Below are positions 27,019-35,912 of a DNA stretch of 57,083 nucleotides, piece after piece (position 1 is the stretch's first letter; each line of letters begins with the position of its first letter). The notes beneath the pieces are model-generated. The model was not told the origin of the DNA. It saw nothing but the letters and a program-made list of their open reading frames with translations, and made no database searches. The DNA is from Duganella radicis. GTDB lineage: Bacteria; Pseudomonadota; Gammaproteobacteria; Burkholderiales; Burkholderiaceae_D. A program made the position numbers and the translations under genes. The stretch is taken from positions 1-57,083 of the forward strand of contig NZ_WNKY01000040.1 in assembly GCF_009720825.1 (NCBI RefSeq), written 5' to 3'.

Positions 27019-28438
27019 GCCTGCTGCCCTGCTGAGTGCCGTGCTGCTGTCGGCCTGCTCGATGGCGCCGACCTACCAGCGCCCTGCCGCGCCGGTGGCG
27101 GCGGCCTTCCCGTCCGACAGCGCCGGCGCCGCGTCGCGCACCAGCGTGCCCCTGCCGCTGCGCGCCGATGCCCGCAGCGCCGTCGATACCGGCTGGCGCG
27201 ACTACTTCACCGATCCACGCTTGCAGCGGCTGATCGCCTCCGCGCTCGACAACAACCGTGACCTGCGCACGGCAGTGCTGCGCATCGAAGAAGCGCGCGC
27301 GCAGTACAACATCCAGTCAGCCGACCGTCTGCCGAACCTGAACGCCAACCTGGCCGACACCCGCGCCAAGACGCCGGCCTTCCTGTCCTCCACTGGCCGC
27401 TCGACCATCGGCGAGCGTTACGACGTGGGCGTATCGGTATCCTCGTTTGAACTGGACTTCTTCGGCCGGGTAAAAAGCCTGAACGACGCCGCGCTGGCGA
27501 GCTACCTCGCCACCGAAGAAGCACGGCTAGCCGCGCAAATCGCGCTGGTGGCGCAAGTGGCGCAGGCCTACTACACCGAACGCGCCTACGCCGAGCAGTA
27601 CGCGCTGGCGCAGCAAACCTACGAAGCGCGCGCCCGCACCTACAAACTCACCCAGCAGCGCGCCGAAGTGGGCGCATCGTCGCGCCTCGACCTGCGCTCC
27701 AACGAAACGCTGATGGAAACCGCGCGCGCCGCCGCCCTCACGCTGGCGCGCCAGCGCGCGCAGGCGGAAAACGCACTGACGCTGCTGGTCGGCCAGCCAC
27801 CGGCGTCGGCCGCCTCGGGCGCCATGCCGAGCGACGCGCAAATCGACGTCCTGAACGCGCTGCCGGCAGGCCTGCCGTCGGATCTGCTGTCGCGCCGTCC
27901 CGACATTCGCGCCGCCGAGCAGCGCCTGAAAGCGGCCAACGCCAACATCGGCGCCGCGCGTGCCGCCTTCTTCCCGCGTATCAGCCTGACGGCGGCGGTG
28001 GGCAGCAGCAGCCCGTCGCTGCATGGCCTGTTCGACAGCGGCTCCGGCAGCTGGTCATTCGCACCGCAACTGACGCTGCCCATCTTCGACGCCGGCCGCA
28101 ACAGCGCCAACCTGACGTTGGCCGAAGTCCGCAAAAACCTCGCCGTAGCCGACTACGAAAAAACCATCCAGACCGCCTTCCGCGAAGTTGCGGACGCCTT
28201 GGCCGCGCGCGACTACCTGGGCGAACAAGTCAACGCCCAGCGCGCCGTGCAGGAAGCGCAAGCCGATCGCCTGAAACTGCTGCAACTGCGCTTCGACAAC
28301 GGCGTGGCCAGCTCGCTGGACGTGCTGGACGCGCAACGCGAACTATTCAGCGCCCAGCAAACCCTGGTGCAAGCGCGCCTGCTGCGTACCACCACCGCCA
28401 TCGACCTGTACCGCACCCTCGGCGGCGGCCTCAAGTAA
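27002..28438 (+). CDS. RND efflux outer-membrane factor (OprM/NodT family)
   Basis: A 478-residue outer-membrane lipoprotein channel. The lipobox LLSAC puts the lipidated Cys at residue 19. Two outer membrane efflux protein repeats follow, with the family segments DLLSRRPDIRAAEQRLKAANANIGAARAAFFPRISL and RFDNGVASSLDVLDAQRELFSAQ. I start at the ATG at 27002 (MKPMTKPAALL), overlapping the pump gene by 17 bases; an ATG at 26990 is possible. It completes the tripartite efflux operon. An inverted-repeat element begins four bases after the stop. Confidence 0.94.
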   Translation: MKPMTKPAALLSAVLLSACSMAPTYQRPAAPVAAAFPSDSAGAASRTSVPLPLRADARSAVDTGWRDYFTDPRLQRLIASALDNNRDLRTAVLRIEEARAQYNIQSADRLPNLNANLADTRAKTPAFLSSTGRSTIGERYDVGVSVSSFELDFFGRVKSLNDAALASYLATEEARLAAQIALVAQVAQAYYTERAYAEQYALAQQTYEARARTYKLTQQRAEVGASSRLDLRSNETLMETARAAALTLARQRAQAENALTLLVGQPPASAASGAMPSDAQIDVLNALPAGLPSDLLSRRPDIRAAEQRLKAANANIGAARAAFFPRISLTAAVGSSSPSLHGLFDSGSGSWSFAPQLTLPIFDAGRNSANLTLAEVRKNLAVADYEKTIQTAFREVADALAARDYLGEQVNAQRAVQEAQADRLKLLQLRFDNGVASSLDVLDAQRELFSAQQTLVQARLLRTTTAIDLYRTLGGGLK

Positions 28439-28441
28439 AAT

Positions 28442-28522
28442 CCGGGGTCAGTTCTTGCAATCCAACACGAACTCAGCTATTCCAATGCTGTGCTCGTGTT
28501 GGATTGCAAGAACTGACCCCGG
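28442..28522. repeat. 81-base element with perfect 29-base inverted arms
   Basis: Left arm 28442-28470 (begins CCGGGGTCAGTTCTTGC) and right arm 28494-28522 (ends AAGAACTGACCCCGG) are perfect inverted copies. The 23-base centre (28471-28493) contains a smaller imperfect palindrome around ATTCCAAT. The element starts four bases after the outer-membrane factor stop and ends 15 bases before the patatin-like start. A transcript would form a very stable hairpin. It looks like a REP-type or miniature mobile element; it could also block transcription out of the efflux operon. No second copy was seen in this window. Confidence 0.85.
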
Positions 28523-28537
28523 GTTATTGGACATGTC

Positions 28538-29611
28538 ATGAGTTCTCCTATCTCTATTCGTCTGGGCCAGCGCGCCCGCCAGCGGATTGCCGCCGAGGGC
28601 GTCCAGGCCGCCGATATCGCTATTGTTCCTGCCGCCGCCGGCGGTCCGAAAGGCCTGATCCTGCACGGGATGGATTGCTGGATGTTCGGCGAGTTTTTCA
28701 GGAACGCGCCGCGCCAGCGCCGCCTGGTCGGCGCATCCATCGGCGCCTGGCGCATGGCCGCTTCGGCGTTCCAGGACCCGGTCGCGGCGCATAAGCGGCT
28801 GGCGCGCCTGTATGCCAGCCAGCGCTATCCGGACAAGGTGACGCCCGCCTATGTCACGCGAACCTGCCGCGCCCTGCTCGACGAGCTGCTCGATGGCCGC
28901 GGTCATGAGGCGGTCAGTCATCCCGAGCATCACGTTTCGATTATCACCATGCGCGGCATCGGCGCGCTGGCGTCCACCAACGGCGCGCGCTGGCGCGAGA
29001 TGGCTGGCTTCCTGCTGGCCGCCGCCGGCAACGCCGTGTCGCGCAAGCGCCTCGCGTCCTCCATGGAGCGCGTGATCTTTCACAATCAGCGCGACGACGC
29101 CCGCTGGCTGCGCGACGATTTCGACGCTTTCGCCGGCCACTTCGTCGGCCTGTCGCAAGAAAACCTGCGTGACGCGCTGCTGGCTTCCGGCTCCATCCCG
29201 CTGGTGCTGGAAGCGGTGACCAATATCGCCGGCGCGCCCGACGGCGCCTACTGGGACGGCGGCTTGATCGACTATCACCTGCACCTGCCCTATCAGCGCG
29301 ATCCCGGCCTGGTGCTGTACCCGCACTTCAGCGATTACATCGTGCCCGGCTGGCTCGATAAGTCGATGCCGTGGCGGCGCGCACGCGACCAGGCGCTGGA
29401 AAACATGATTCTGGTCTCGCCATCGGCGGAATTTGTCGCCAGACTGCCCAACGCCAAGCTCCCCGACCGCAAGGACTTCAGGGTCTACGGCCAAAACCAC
29501 GAACACCGCACGCGCGACTGGCTGCACGCCATCGGCGAGAGCGAACGCATGGCCGAGGCCTTCGCCCGCTGGTGCGAGCGGCCCGACCTCAAGCAGGCCG
29601 CCAGTTTTTAA
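28538..29611 (+). CDS. patatin-like phospholipase family protein
   Basis: A 357-residue patatin-fold protein. It has the oxyanion-hole region AAAGGPKGL near residue 35, the nucleophile elbow GASIG with S67, and the catalytic Asp motif DGG at D240, so the Ser-Asp dyad is intact. Family members are acyl hydrolases on phospholipids or related esters. No signal peptide is visible. The ATG at 28538 has only a poor ribosome binding site, since the 29-base inverted repeat ends 15 bases upstream and occupies the space where a promoter would be. A chemoreceptor gene follows 86 bases downstream. Confidence 0.85.
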   Translation: MSSPISIRLGQRARQRIAAEGVQAADIAIVPAAAGGPKGLILHGMDCWMFGEFFRNAPRQRRLVGASIGAWRMAASAFQDPVAAHKRLARLYASQRYPDKVTPAYVTRTCRALLDELLDGRGHEAVSHPEHHVSIITMRGIGALASTNGARWREMAGFLLAAAGNAVSRKRLASSMERVIFHNQRDDARWLRDDFDAFAGHFVGLSQENLRDALLASGSIPLVLEAVTNIAGAPDGAYWDGGLIDYHLHLPYQRDPGLVLYPHFSDYIVPGWLDKSMPWRRARDQALENMILVSPSAEFVARLPNAKLPDRKDFRVYGQNHEHRTRDWLHAIGESERMAEAFARWCERPDLKQAASF

Positions 29612-29697
29612 CCTGTTCCCAAACAGCAACACACCATACACTTCGGCGCCAGACAGGCGCATACTTGACTCCCGCTTTCTTCCTGGGAGTGAAGATC

Positions 29698-31338
29698 ATG
29701 AATGCTCTGTCGCAGATGCGCATCGGTACCCGTCTCGCCATCGGTTTCGCCGTGGTCCTGTTGCTGGCCATCCTCGCCACCTCGGTGGCACTGGTCAATG
29801 CCAGCACCAACGCCCAGGCCACGCGCGCCATGATGGAGCAGCCGCTGGCCAAGGAGCGCCTCGTCTCCGACTGGTATGTGCTGATCTATTCCGCCATCGC
29901 CCGCACCGCGCTGATCGCCCGCAGCAGCGATGAAAAACTCTCCGACACCTTCGCCGAAGCTATCGCCAGCAGCACCAAGCGTGGCGGCGAATTGCTGGGC
30001 AAGATCAAGGAGCTGCTGGTCACTGATGAAGAGCGCAAGATTTACGAAGAGATCACAGAACTGCGCAACAAATACCAAAAAGCCAAGACCGATGTGATGA
30101 ACGCCCGCAAAGGCGGCGATGCGGCCAAAGCCGAGCAGCTGTTCAAGGATGCGTTCTCGCCTTCCGCCGACGCCTACCAGAACCGCGTCAAGGATTTCCT
30201 CGGCATGCAGCGCAAGGCCATCGACGATACCGCCCACGCCATCGATGCCGCCAATGACCGCAGCAATACGCTGCTGCTGGTGCTGGCGGTGTTGATGGTG
30301 AGCATGGGTTCCGTGGCGGCGTGGATCATCACCCGTTCGATCACCGCGCCGCTTAAATCCGCCGTGGAAATCGCCACCACGGTCGCCAACGGCGACCTCA
30401 CCACGCAGTTCACGCCGCAGACCAACAAGGATGAAATCGGCGATTTGATGAAGGCCCTGCGCGGCATGAACGATTCGCTGCGCACTGTGGTCAGCCAGGT
30501 GCAGATCGGCACCAACACCATCGCCACCGCGTCCAACGAAATCGCTTCGGGGAATATGGATCTGTCGCAGCGCACCGAGGAGCAAGCCAGCTCGCTGGAG
30601 GAAACCGCGTCGTCGATGGAGGAGCTGACCTCCACCGTGCGTCAGAATGCCGAGAACGCGCGGCAGGCCAACCAGCTGGCGCAGGCGGCATCCGATGTGG
30701 CCGAAAAAGGCGGCGCCATTGTCGGCCAGGTGGTCGATACCATGGGCTCCATCAACGATTCCTCGCGCAAGATTTTCGACATTATCAGTGTGATCGATGG
30801 CATCGCGTTCCAGACTAATATTCTGGCGCTGAATGCGGCGGTGGAGGCGGCGCGTGCCGGTGAGCAGGGACGCGGTTTCGCGGTGGTGGCGTCGGAGGTG
30901 CGCAATCTCGCCCAGCGCTCGGCCGCCGCGGCCAAGGAGATCAAGGAGTTGATCAGCAATTCGGTCGAGCAGGTGGATGCCGGCTCGAAGCTGGTGCAGC
31001 AGGCCGGCAGCACCATGGACGATGTGGTGTCCAGCGTGCGGCGCGTCACCGATATCATGGGCGAGATTACCTCGGCCAGCAGCGAGCAGAGTATCGGTAT
31101 CGATCAGGTGAACACCGCCATCGGTCAGATGGATTCGGTGACGCAGCAGAATGCGGCGCTGGTGGAGCAAGCCGCCGCCGCCGCGGCCAGCATGCAGGAG
31201 CAGGCGGCGCGGCTGGCCGATGTGGCGTCGTCGTTCAAGCTGGGACACGATGGCTTGCACGGCGCGCTGTCAGCGCCGCCGGCACCGCGTGCCGCCCTGC
31301 GTTTTAACCCTTCAAAAACATCTCTTGCAAGTCATTGA
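29698..31338 (+). CDS. methyl-accepting chemotaxis protein
   Basis: A 546-residue chemoreceptor. A first membrane helix (about 11-33), a four-helix-bundle-like periplasmic domain, a second helix (about 192-214), a HAMP domain and a long signalling coiled coil are in order. The conserved tip IDGIAFQTNILALNAAVEAARAGEQGRGFAVVASEVRNLAQRS is intact. There is no C-terminal pentapeptide for CheR tethering. GGGAGTGAAGATC gives a ribosome binding site for the ATG at 29698; the frame is open further upstream. Its last 35 bases overlap the convergent hemW 3' end. No che kinase genes are adjacent. Ligand unknown. Confidence 0.94.
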   Translation: MNALSQMRIGTRLAIGFAVVLLLAILATSVALVNASTNAQATRAMMEQPLAKERLVSDWYVLIYSAIARTALIARSSDEKLSDTFAEAIASSTKRGGELLGKIKELLVTDEERKIYEEITELRNKYQKAKTDVMNARKGGDAAKAEQLFKDAFSPSADAYQNRVKDFLGMQRKAIDDTAHAIDAANDRSNTLLLVLAVLMVSMGSVAAWIITRSITAPLKSAVEIATTVANGDLTTQFTPQTNKDEIGDLMKALRGMNDSLRTVVSQVQIGTNTIATASNEIASGNMDLSQRTEEQASSLEETASSMEELTSTVRQNAENARQANQLAQAASDVAEKGGAIVGQVVDTMGSINDSSRKIFDIISVIDGIAFQTNILALNAAVEAARAGEQGRGFAVVASEVRNLAQRSAAAAKEIKELISNSVEQVDAGSKLVQQAGSTMDDVVSSVRRVTDIMGEITSASSEQSIGIDQVNTAIGQMDSVTQQNAALVEQAAAAAASMQEQAARLADVASSFKLGHDGLHGALSAPPAPRAALRFNPSKTSLASH

Positions 31339-32563
31339 GGAAGCGCTGGCCTAATTCGGTCGGCTTGATGATCTTGTAGTCGCGGTAGAGCAGCCCTTTG
31401 GCCTCTGCCGCGTTGAGCTGTTTCTCAATCGCGTTGATGCTCAGGCCGGTGCGCTCGCTGAACAGGTTCGGATCGAAACCGCCATGCAGGCGCAGGGTGT
31501 TGAGCATGAATTCAAAGCCCATGTCCTCGCGCTGGATCTCATACTCCTCCTGCACCGGCGCGCCTTGCCTGACCTGCTCCATATAAGCCTTGGGCTGCTT
31601 GTAGCGCGCCTGCCGCAGGATACGGTGCGGGAACGACAGCTTGGAGTGCGCGCCCGCGCCAATGCCGAGGTAATCGCCAAACTCCCAGTAGTTCAGGTTA
31701 TGCCGCGCACGATGGCCTTCTTTCGCGTAGGCCGAAATCTCGTACTGGTTGTAGCCGTTGGCGGCGGTCAGCCCGGCGATCATGTCCTGCATGTCGGCGC
31801 TGGTGTCGTCGTCCGGCAGCGCGGGTGGATATTTGGCGAACAGCGTGTTCGGCTCCATCGTCAGATGGTAGAGCGACAGATGCGGCGGATTGAAGGCCAT
31901 CGCCGTTTCCACATCCTTGCGCGCTTCTTCCAGCGTTTGCGACGGCAGCGCGTACATCAGGTCCAGATTGAAGTTGTCGAAGTTGGCCAGTGCGATTTCC
32001 ACGGCGCGTTTCGCCTCGTTGTCGTCGTGGATGCGGCCCAGTGCTTTCAGGTGACGCTCGTTGAAACTCTGGATGCCGATCGACAGGCGATTCACGCCGC
32101 TGGCGCGGTAGGACTTGAACTTCTCCGCCTCGAAGGTGCCGGGATTGGCTTCCATCGTGATTTCGCAGTCGCTGTCCAGCGGCAGCAAGGTGCGCACGTC
32201 GGACAGCAGACGGTCCAACCCCGCCGCCGACATCAGGCTGGGGGTGCCGCCGCCGATGAAGATGGTGTAGATCTTGCGGCCCCAGATCAGCGGCAGCGCC
32301 ATTTCCAGGTCGGTGCGCACGGCGTCCAGGTATTCCTGTTCCGGGAAGGCGCCGCCATCCTTGGCTTCGTGCGAGTTGAAATCGCAGTACGGGCACTTGC
32401 GCACGCACCAAGGAAAGTGGATGTACAGCGACAGCGGCGGCAACGCCGTCAGATTCAGCGCGCCGCCTTGCAGGTACTTCGCAGCGACACCCGCCGCTTC
32501 GCTGATGTCGGCCGTTGGCTTGCTGCCTTGCGTATTAGCGCCGACGATTTTAATCGGAATCAT
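31304..32563 (-). CDS. hemW: radical SAM haem chaperone HemW
   Basis: A 419-residue HemW, formerly annotated as oxygen-independent coproporphyrinogen III oxidase-like. The radical-SAM cluster motif CxxxCxxC is C53-C57-C60 (CVRKCPYC), followed by the GGGTPSLMSAAGLDRLL segment. HemW binds haem and is thought to deliver it to respiratory proteins. The ATG at 32563 overlaps the rdgB stop by four bases, so the two are translationally coupled; the longer frame lies inside rdgB. It is the last gene of a minus-strand operon and overlaps the 3' end of the chemoreceptor gene. Confidence 0.94.
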   Translation of the reverse strand: MIPIKIVGANTQGSKPTADISEAAGVAAKYLQGGALNLTALPPLSLYIHFPWCVRKCPYCDFNSHEAKDGGAFPEQEYLDAVRTDLEMALPLIWGRKIYTIFIGGGTPSLMSAAGLDRLLSDVRTLLPLDSDCEITMEANPGTFEAEKFKSYRASGVNRLSIGIQSFNERHLKALGRIHDDNEAKRAVEIALANFDNFNLDLMYALPSQTLEEARKDVETAMAFNPPHLSLYHLTMEPNTLFAKYPPALPDDDTSADMQDMIAGLTAANGYNQYEISAYAKEGHRARHNLNYWEFGDYLGIGAGAHSKLSFPHRILRQARYKQPKAYMEQVRQGAPVQEEYEIQREDMGFEFMLNTLRLHGGFDPNLFSERTGLSINAIEKQLNAAEAKGLLYRDYKIIKPTELGQRFLNDLQEMFLKG

Positions 32564-33144
32564 TTCAGCTTCTCTACCAATGCGCGCAGTGCCTGGCCGC
32601 GATGCGACAAGGCGTTTTTCTGTTCCGGCGCCAGCTCGGCCGCGCACTTGCCCAGCGATGGAATGAAGAAGTAAGGGTCGTAGCCGAAGCCGCCCTCGCC
32701 GCGCGGCGTGTCGACCATCACGCCATTCCAGCGGCCGTCGGCGATGATGGGTTGCGGATCGTCGGCGTGGCGCACGAACACCAGCACGCAGTAGTAGTAC
32801 GCCGACTTGTCCTCATGCTTCGCCAGCTCGGCGATCATCTTCTCGTTGTTGCGCACGTCCGATTTCGGCTCGCCGGCAAAACGCGCCGAGTACACGCCCG
32901 GCGCGCCGCCCAGCGCGTTCACGCACACGCCGGAATCGTCCGCCAGCGCCGGAAGGCCGGTCAGGCGCGACGCGTGTCGGGCCTTTTGCAATGCATTTTC
33001 GACAAACGTGTGAAAAGGTTCATCCGCTTCGGGCACCTCGAATTCCCCCTGCGCGTGGACGGAAAAGCCCACGGTGGACAGCAATTCGTTGAATTCCTTC
33101 AGTTTGCCTTTGTTGTTGGAGGCGAGGATCAGGCGTTGGGTCAT
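32560..33144 (-). CDS. rdgB: dITP/XTP pyrophosphatase (RdgB/HAM1)
   Basis: Removes non-canonical purine nucleoside triphosphates (ITP, dITP, XTP) from the nucleotide pool. The 194-residue product starts with the family motif LILASNNKGKLKEFNELL and has ALADDSGVCVNALGGAPGVYSARFAG and GYDPYF. Length matches E. coli RdgB (197). rdgB and rph commonly neighbour each other; here an MDR reductase gene lies between them. Confidence 0.95.
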   Translation of the reverse strand: MTQRLILASNNKGKLKEFNELLSTVGFSVHAQGEFEVPEADEPFHTFVENALQKARHASRLTGLPALADDSGVCVNALGGAPGVYSARFAGEPKSDVRNNEKMIAELAKHEDKSAYYYCVLVFVRHADDPQPIIADGRWNGVMVDTPRGEGGFGYDPYFFIPSLGKCAAELAPEQKNALSHRGQALRALVEKLK

Positions 33145-33191
33145 GATGTTCGGCTGCGTAAATTGAAGCCGACATTGTAAACCGTTTGCGC

Positions 33192-34193
33192 CTACGCCAC
33201 CTTGAGCACAAGCTTGCCGTTGTTGGAACCGTCGAACAGCTTCTGAAAGGTCTCGGGGAAGGTGTCCAGTCCCGGCACCACATCCTCGCGGGTTTTCAGC
33301 TTGCCGGCCGCGATCCAGCCGGCCATGTCGGTGATGGCTTCCTTGGCGCGCGGGTAGTAGTCGGACACCATCACGCCCCGCAGCGTGGCCCGCTTGACCA
33401 TGATTTGCAGGTAGTTGGCCGGCCCCTTGGCCGCTTCCAGATTGTTGTACTGCGAGATGGCGCCGCAGATCACCACGCGCGCATGCATGGCCAGGCGGCC
33501 CAGCACCGCATCGAGTATTTCGCCGCCGACGTTATCAAAGAAGACGTCCACGCCGTTCGGGCAATGCTGCGCCAGCGCCGCCGCCACGCTCTCGCTCTTG
33601 TAGTCGATGGCGGCGTCGAAGCCCAGTTCATCGATCAGGTAGCGGCACTTGTCGGCGCCGCCGGCGATGCCGACCACGCGGGCTCCCTTGATCTTTGCGA
33701 TCTGCCCCACCGTCGCGCCCACCGCGCCGGCCGCGCCGGACACCACCACCGTGTCGCCCGGCCTGGGCTGGCCGACGTCGAGCAGGCCAAAATAGGCCGT
33801 CATGCCGGTCATGCCCAGTGTGCCAAGGAACAGCGGCAACGGCGCCAGCGAGGCGTCGACCTTGAACAGTCCCTGCCCGCTGGAGATGGCGTATTCCTGC
33901 ACGCCCAGCAGGCCGGTCACATGATCGCCCACCGCGAAATAGCCGCTGCGCGAACGCACCACCTTGCCCGCCGCAATGGCGCGCATCACATCGCCGATGG
34001 CCACCGGCGGCATGTAGGAATTCTCGCTGGCGTTCATCCAGCCGCGCATCGCCGGGTCGAGCGAGATGTACTGTATTTGCACCAGCACTTCACCGTCGAC
34101 GAGTTCGCGCACTTCCTCGCTGCCAAACGAGAAATCGCTACGCTTCACCGCGCCGGATGGGCGATGCTTGAGGCGGAACAGGTGGTTAATCAT
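33192..34193 (-). CDS. MDR-superfamily NADP-dependent oxidoreductase
   Basis: A 333-residue zinc-independent medium-chain reductase of the CurA/YncB/leukotriene-B4-dehydrogenase type. YISLDPAMRGWMN near residue 43 and the Rossmann motif VVSGAAGAVGATVGQIAK near residue 145 are diagnostic. Members reduce the double bond of enones and similar compounds with NADPH. GGAGG precedes the ATG at 34193. It is inserted between rph (gap 19) and rdgB (gap 47) on the same strand, so it is probably cotranscribed. The physiological substrate is unknown. Confidence 0.92.
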   Translation of the reverse strand: MINHLFRLKHRPSGAVKRSDFSFGSEEVRELVDGEVLVQIQYISLDPAMRGWMNASENSYMPPVAIGDVMRAIAAGKVVRSRSGYFAVGDHVTGLLGVQEYAISSGQGLFKVDASLAPLPLFLGTLGMTGMTAYFGLLDVGQPRPGDTVVVSGAAGAVGATVGQIAKIKGARVVGIAGGADKCRYLIDELGFDAAIDYKSESVAAALAQHCPNGVDVFFDNVGGEILDAVLGRLAMHARVVICGAISQYNNLEAAKGPANYLQIMVKRATLRGVMVSDYYPRAKEAITDMAGWIAAGKLKTREDVVPGLDTFPETFQKLFDGSNNGKLVLKVA

Positions 34194-34212
34194 GTTGAAC
34201 CTCCAACGCGAA

Positions 34213-34941
34213 TCAAATGCCCAGTGATTGTTTTTGCAGCTTGATCAGGTCCGCGATGCCGGCCTGCGCCAGGTCCAGCAGGCGGTTCATGCCGGCGCGG
34301 TCAAAGGCCGCGCCTTCGGCCGTGCCCTGCACTTCGATGAAGTGGCCGGCGTCGGTCATCACCACGTTCATGTCGGTATCGCAGCCCGAGTCTTCGATGT
34401 AGTCCAGATCCAGCACCGGCGTGCCCTGATACACGCCAACCGAAATCGCCGCCACGAAATGCTTGAGCGGAATCGCCGGGATCGCACCGCGCGCCACCAG
34501 CTTGGAAAAGGCGTCATAGGCCGCCACCATGGCCCCGGTGATCGACGCGGTGCGGGTGCCGCCATCGGCCTGGATCACGTCGCAGTCGAGGTGCAGGGTG
34601 CGTTCGCCGAAGGCTTCCAGATCGAAGGCGGCGCGCAGCGAGCGGCCGATCAGGCGCTGGATTTCCTGCGTGCGGCCGGACTGCTTGCCCTTGGCCGCCT
34701 CGCGGTCCATGCGGCTGTGGGTGGAACGCGGCAGCATGCCGTATTCGGCGGTCAGCCAGCCCTGGCCTTTGCCCTTCAGGAAGCCAGGCACTTTCTCTTC
34801 GATGCTGGCGGTGCAAATCACCTTGGTGTCGCCGCATTCGATCAGCACCGAGCCCTCGGCGTGCTTGGTGTAGTCGCGGGTCAGGCGCAGGGCGCGCAGG
34901 GCGTCGACCGGGCGGCCGCTTGGGCGGGTAACAGAAGTCAT
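34213..34941 (-). CDS. rph: ribonuclease PH
   Basis: A phosphate-dependent 3'-5' exoribonuclease that trims tRNA 3' ends. The 242-residue protein is full length (E. coli 238 in functional strains) with RPSGRPVDALRALRLTRDY at the start, the SRMDREAAKGKQSGRTQEIQRLIGRSLRA block and DCDVIQADGGTRTASITGA. An AGGA lies ahead of the ATG at 34941. It follows the PP2C gene after eight bases, so the phosphatase-kinase pair and this RNase are likely on one transcript. Confidence 0.95.
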   Translation of the reverse strand: MTSVTRPSGRPVDALRALRLTRDYTKHAEGSVLIECGDTKVICTASIEEKVPGFLKGKGQGWLTAEYGMLPRSTHSRMDREAAKGKQSGRTQEIQRLIGRSLRAAFDLEAFGERTLHLDCDVIQADGGTRTASITGAMVAAYDAFSKLVARGAIPAIPLKHFVAAISVGVYQGTPVLDLDYIEDSGCDTDMNVVMTDAGHFIEVQGTAEGAAFDRAGMNRLLDLAQAGIADLIKLQKQSLGI

Positions 34942-34949
34942 ACAGTTCC

Positions 34950-35894
34950 TTATTTGAGTATTTGGGAGGATTTTTCGATGGCACCGCGGATTTCCGCGAT
35001 GGCCTTCTCAATTTCGTCGTCGTCGAAGGCATCCACCTCCGACGATGCCATTTCGGGCAGCGGCGTGTCGCGGATGGTGGTGCTGTGCAGGTCTTCCGGC
35101 AGCGTCTCGGTCGAGATGATGGTGGACGCCAGCGCATCCATGCTGTCCACCACCGAACTGCCCTGCCACATGATGGCCAGCGCGGTGACGTTGTCGCTGG
35201 TGTCGCCCGCAGCGCGCAGCGCGGCTTGCAGCATGTCCGGCACGGCGCGCACGACGGTTTGCGCTTGCAGCCGGCGCAGAATTTCATCGTCCGGCAGCAT
35301 AGACCACAAACCGTCGGAACACAACAGCACCAGATCGCCCGGCAGCAGGCCGGCGCCGGCGCCCAGCTCCACCCGTGGCGGCGTGTCGGCGCCGAGGCAG
35401 TTCCACAGCTTGTTGCGGTCCGGATGGGTGGCGCGCTCGGACGGCAGCGCCAGGCCCTTGGCGATCAGGTTCTCCACATGCGAATGGTCGCGCGTACGGC
35501 CGAGGATTTGCCCGCCGCGCATCCAGTACAGGCGCGAGTCGCCGCAGTGCGCCCAGGTAGCCGTGTTGTGCTGGATCAGGCAGGCGACGATGGTGGTGCG
35601 CGGGGTTTCCGGCAGCTGGTGCGCGTGACGGTACTGGTGGATGTCGCGGTGCGCGGCCTGCAAGGCCTCTTCCAGGAAGCGCTGCGGCTTTTTCACGTAG
35701 GGCTGCGCCTGTTGCTGGAACATGGTGGAAATGGTTTGCAGCGCCACGCTGGCGGCGATCTCGCCGCGCAAATGGCCGCCCATGCCGTCGGCCAGCACCA
35801 GCAGCAACGCGTCGCGCGTGAAACTGTAGCCCATGCGGTCCTGATTGACCTTGCGGCCGCCGATATGGCTTTCCTGATACACGGAGAATTGCAT
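34950..35894 (-). CDS. PP2C-family Ser/Thr protein phosphatase
   Basis: A 314-residue protein whose first about 240 residues form a PP2C (PPM) phosphatase domain. Metal-binding Asp motifs are visible: NQDRMG (D19), LADGMGGH (D36), CSDGLW and SDNVTALAI. The C-terminal about 70 residues are acidic and Ser/Thr-rich, without known domain. It is encoded 18 bases downstream of a Ser/Thr kinase, its expected partner. AGGA precedes the ATG. No signal or membrane segment is seen. Confidence 0.92.
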   Translation of the reverse strand: MQFSVYQESHIGGRKVNQDRMGYSFTRDALLLVLADGMGGHLRGEIAASVALQTISTMFQQQAQPYVKKPQRFLEEALQAAHRDIHQYRHAHQLPETPRTTIVACLIQHNTATWAHCGDSRLYWMRGGQILGRTRDHSHVENLIAKGLALPSERATHPDRNKLWNCLGADTPPRVELGAGAGLLPGDLVLLCSDGLWSMLPDDEILRRLQAQTVVRAVPDMLQAALRAAGDTSDNVTALAIMWQGSSVVDSMDALASTIISTETLPEDLHSTTIRDTPLPEMASSEVDAFDDDEIEKAIAEIRGAIEKSSQILK

Positions 35895-35912
35895 GGTTCA
35901 GTCCTTGTCGAG

